Origin: Kitasatospora sp. NBC_00374
GTDB taxonomy: Bacteria; Actinomycetota; Actinomycetes; Streptomycetales; Streptomycetaceae
Length of the DNA stretch: 64,000 bases
Reading direction: 5' to 3'
Assembly: GCF_041434935.1 (NCBI RefSeq)
Contig: NZ_CP107964.1
Location: 8,229,001-8,293,000 of the forward strand
A program made the translations under genes and the position numbers. The notes beneath the pieces were generated by a model. It saw only the letters and a program-made list of their open reading frames with translations. It was not told where the DNA came from and made no database searches. This document shows positions 62,601 through 64,000 of this stretch, in pieces; position 1 is the first letter of the stretch; each line of letters starts with the position of its first letter.

Positions 62601-62840
62601 CCGCAGCTCGAAGTCGCCCTTTTCCGATACGAGTTGTTCGGGAGCACCGTCCGGCGTCGCGGGGCCGATCCCGGTCCGCAGGATGGTGTGGCGGCGGACC
62701 AGCCCGGCCAACGCCTGCTGGAGGGTGTCCGGCCGCAGATCACCCTCGATGCGGACCACCGCGGTGGCGTCGTGGGTGTCACCCGCCAGGCTCCACGCCT
62801 GGATGTGGCGTTGCTGCGGGGAGAGCGCGATGGCGTCCAT
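59694..62840 (-). CDS. NRPS: degenerate C-A(Gly)-PCP
   Basis: This 1,048-residue NRPS has an N-terminal C-like domain (residues 5-420) that keeps the general fold (DLRPDTLQQALAGLVRRHT and VGPCAKVLPVRS) but has LPAAYADAPSL (121-131) where HHxxxDG should be. Both His are lost and only the Asp remains, so condensation activity is unlikely. The A domain (440-925) has TSGSTGTPKG, MYGPTETTIW, YRTGD and NGKVD; residues Asp631, Ile632, Leu635, Gln674, Met697, Gly699, Met721, Ile729, Trp730 and Lys918 (DILQMGMIWK) match glycine. The PCP has LGGHSV (971-976). An 18-base tandem repeat duplicates LRAVGR in the C-A linker. The start is one base after the previous gene's stop. Confidence 0.93.
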   Translation of the reverse strand: MDAIALSPQQRHIQAWSLAGDTHDATAVVRIEGDLRPDTLQQALAGLVRRHTILRTGIGPATPDGAPEQLVSEKGDFELRLVAPGEPGPVARPSRAAGPGPVLRATLAQVAPQEHLLTLGLPAAYADAPSLHTLVRDLGAGYGRAAEQLDATPYALVSEWQNALTAEDDGGEHERRLDRLRSLVRGLRLPFPAPEAPTPAGRAARSAELGAERLARFEAVAARHGAALPDFLAAVWQTLLWQHTRTADLLLGHLTDGRVYEELESVVGPCAKVLPVRSAMAESDPFAEVLGRVRDAAEQAREGQEFFHWPVDREAAPAHPGWGFGFADAVSAVTADGLRLTVERTEVWSGPFTLCLHAERGPQRLRLELEHERARIDEATAECLLEQLLALADDAAEHPRTPIGRLRAVGRLRAVGRSGTVVEVARAAADGATGPSAHELFEDRARRTPERVAVTFEGRSLSYGELNARANRLARHLRELGAGPESLVGICLDRGEDLVVAMIAVHKAGAAYVPIDPLHPADRIRVITANTALSAVVTEQGSATVLPDGVWPVVHLDSEREVLAARSGEDLGLPTDPEQLAYLRHTSGSTGTPKGVQISHRALANFLHTMGERPGISAEDSLVAVTTSSFDIADLELWLPLTAGARITLAGRRAAADPRALARLLQDASATVLQATPVTWRMLLADGWPGRPELTAMVGGETLPPELAAALRSKVGRLWNMYGPTETTIWSTCAEIDSDARPLTVGRPVGNTCVHLLDADLLPVPVGMVGELCIGGLGLARGYADRPGQTAERFVPDPFGCRPGGRLYRTGDLARYDAHGRLYVLGRADSQVKIRGFRIELGEVEAALARHPAVRAAVATARAEHSGELRLDAYAVPEPGPGPTVAQLRGFLRERLPAAMVPSRIAIVGELPVTANGKVDRAALPEIHVETLGPAGPNLPAATRLERLIADVWRQVLNVSELGTADNFFDLGGHSVLLVAVAGRLAEELGRPVTPLTVLEHPTVAALARHLGQDGEPGPTAEEAAGKEAPAAGRNRLRQRRERIGESI
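61590..61625. repeat. 18-base tandem duplication in NRPS linker
   Basis: CCGGCCGACCGCCCTGAG is present twice in a row, followed by a partial third copy (CCGGCCGA). It doubles the peptide LRAVGR in the linker before the A domain without breaking the frame. Confidence 0.85.
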
Positions 62841-62841
62841 G

Positions 62842-64000
62842 TCACGTCCTGCCGTGGTTCTGCGGGCTTCGGGGCGTTCCGGTGCGCACACTGTCGAAGC
62901 GGGCTCGGGCGGCGGCCGCCCGTGCTCGTGCGGCCGCCTGGCGCCAGTTCTGCTCGGCCTGTCGGGCCACCTCGTCGATGCTCGCCCCGGGTTCGGCGAT
63001 CATCGGGGGCAGCAGCTCCAGCAGCTCGCCGAGCAGGCGCTCGGCCGTCGCGGGCGCGAACGCGTCGGCGTTGTAGACCAGGCCGCCGCGCAGCACCGTC
63101 TCGGTCTGCACCACGTGCAGCGACAGGTCGAGCGTGGTGGTCGCGCCGTCGGGTGCCTGCGGCGCGACCGTGACCCCGGGCGGGCCGGTCGGCCGGTCGG
63201 TCCTGCGGTGGTACTCGATCTCCACCTGGAAGAGCGGTGCCCGGTTGATCCGGCGGGTGGGCCGGATCAGCTCGACCAGTCGGTCGAACGGGAAGTGCCC
63301 GTGCGAGTGTGCGTCCAGTGTCGTCCCGCGCACCGCCGCCAGCAGCTCGCGCACGCTCCGGTCGCCGCGGACCTGGGTGCGCAGCACCAGCTGGTTGGTG
63401 AAGAATCCGATGACCCGTTCGGTCTCGACGCTCCCGCGGTTGGCGGTGCCGGTGCCGACCACCAGGTCCGACCGGCCGGTGTGCCGGTGCAGCAGCACGA
63501 GATAGGCGGCGAGCGCCACCATGAAGGGGGTGACGCCCTCGCGCAGGCAGAAGGCGGTCAGCGCCTCGGTCTGCTCCTCGGAGAGCTGGTACGGAAGTGT
63601 CCGCGACCGGAAGACCGGGGTGGCCGGCAGCGGCAGGTCCGGCGGCAGGTCGAGGGTCTCCGGTGCTCCGGCGAGCTGCCCGCGCCAGTACTCGGCGGCT
63701 TCCCGGAGGGCGGCCTCGTCCAGCGTCCGCTGTTCCCACACGGCGTAGTCGGCGTACTGGATCGGCAGCGGCGGGAGTTCGGCCGGGGTGCCGTCCAGCT
63801 CGGCCGAGTACAGCTGCCAGAGCTCCTCGAACATCAGGTCGGAGGACCATGCATCGGTGATGATGTGATGGACCGTCACCAGCAGGAGGTGGTGGTCCGC
63901 GCCGAGCCGTACCAGGGCCACCCGCAGCAGCGGGCCGTGCCGGAGATCGAAGGGGCGGCGCGCCTCGGCCTCGGCCAGTCGGCGTGCCTCCTCCTGTGCG
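62842..64000 (-). CDS. NRPS C-terminal condensation domain (gene cut by window edge)
   Basis: The last 386 residues of an upstream NRPS are visible. They form a condensation domain with the active motif VHHIITDAWS, QYADYAVWEQ, GTGTANRG, VIGFFTNQLVLRT and NRAPLFQVEIEY. It ends in an Ala/Arg-rich helix (NWRQAAARARAAAARARFDS) that could act in docking. No PCP follows, so this intact C domain is the end of its protein, and the next protein starts with a degenerate C domain. Together they may divide the work of one condensation step. The N-terminal part, with any A and PCP domains, lies beyond base 64000. Confidence 0.92.
   Translation of the reverse strand, partial: AQEEARRLAEAEARRPFDLRHGPLLRVALVRLGADHHLLLVTVHHIITDAWSSDLMFEELWQLYSAELDGTPAELPPLPIQYADYAVWEQRTLDEAALREAAEYWRGQLAGAPETLDLPPDLPLPATPVFRSRTLPYQLSEEQTEALTAFCLREGVTPFMVALAAYLVLLHRHTGRSDLVVGTGTANRGSVETERVIGFFTNQLVLRTQVRGDRSVRELLAAVRGTTLDAHSHGHFPFDRLVELIRPTRRINRAPLFQVEIEYHRRTDRPTGPPGVTVAPQAPDGATTTLDLSLHVVQTETVLRGGLVYNADAFAPATAERLLGELLELLPPMIAEPGASIDEVARQAEQNWRQAAARARAAAARARFDSVRTGTPRSPQNHGRT

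Noticed and set aside
56472..63173. A 6.7 kb open frame on the plus strand opposite the NRPS/PKS genes
   Set aside because: It is antisense to clearly homologous genes, has no family motifs and is Arg/Gly/Ala-rich; such frames arise from extreme third-position GC.
47838..64000. The NRPS cluster as a siderophore pathway
   Set aside because: No iron box lies near it and the predicted glycine and malonate units give no metal-binding groups; the iron boxes at 12.5-13.3 kb belong to other genes.

Overview
The window is high-GC actinobacterial DNA, most likely from a Streptomycetaceae member (Streptomyces, Kitasatospora or a close relative). Signs of this are the very strong G/C preference at third codon positions, many GTG starts, several probably leaderless genes, DmdR/IdeR-type iron boxes, ABC sugar importers without their own ATPase, an MbtH protein and giant NRPS/PKS genes. 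No rRNA, tRNA, CRISPR array or insertion sequence was recognised.

Bases 1-10.4 kb hold a cut-off MFS exporter, a phosphodiester-glycosidase-domain protein, a small Asp-Gly-rich peptide gene overlapping an isoaspartyl-methyltransferase-like gene (a RiPP-like pair), a two-component system, decayed histidine-kinase and TetR remnants, a cutinase-like secreted protein with a lectin-like tail, and a Kelch lipoprotein. Bases 10.4-16.3 kb hold a hypothetical gene, a ZIP metal transporter and a membrane protein that each have an iron box, a decayed nucleotidyltransferase, a TetR regulator with its operator, a lipoprotein and a frameshifted lectin. Bases 16.3-23.4 kb are regulator/enzyme pairs (XRE with an NTF2-like protein; Lrp with an F420-type oxidoreductase and a deaminase) and a padR-ABC export operon whose permease gene is frameshifted at an exact inverted repeat.

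Bases 23.5-30.6 kb are an alpha-glucoside uptake and hydrolysis locus: two binding proteins, a GH13 glucosidase and two permeases, one with a large extracytoplasmic insert. Bases 30.7-36.4 kb hold a VOC/WYL divergent pair with a clear operator, then a PfkB kinase and a fused HAD-phosphatase/GT20 synthase that may make a glycosylated compatible solute. Bases 36.6-42.2 kb hold an ArsC-like protein, folE, a cysteine-bearing HTH regulator translationally coupled to transaldolase, an MFS exporter and a methyltransferase. Bases 42.2-47.5 kb are sparse: a 1.1 kb gene-poor stretch, an amino-acid-type binding protein, a VWA protein, an orphan of atypical codon use and a small secreted protein.

From 47.8 kb to the right edge is one NRPS/PKS cluster. 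Its main operon runs right to left: an NRPS ending in a C domain (cut by the window edge), NRPS (degenerate C-A-PCP), PKS (KS-AT-ACP), NRPS (docking-C-A with an embedded luciferase-like monooxygenase-PCP-C-degenerate FkbH-like domain), then a free carrier protein. An mbtH gene and a P450 lie next to it. Both adenylation domains read as glycine, giving a predicted Gly-malonyl-(oxidised)Gly segment. The unusual domain order and the degenerate domains make this the most interesting part of the window; the peptide/methyltransferase pair near 2 kb is the second candidate.
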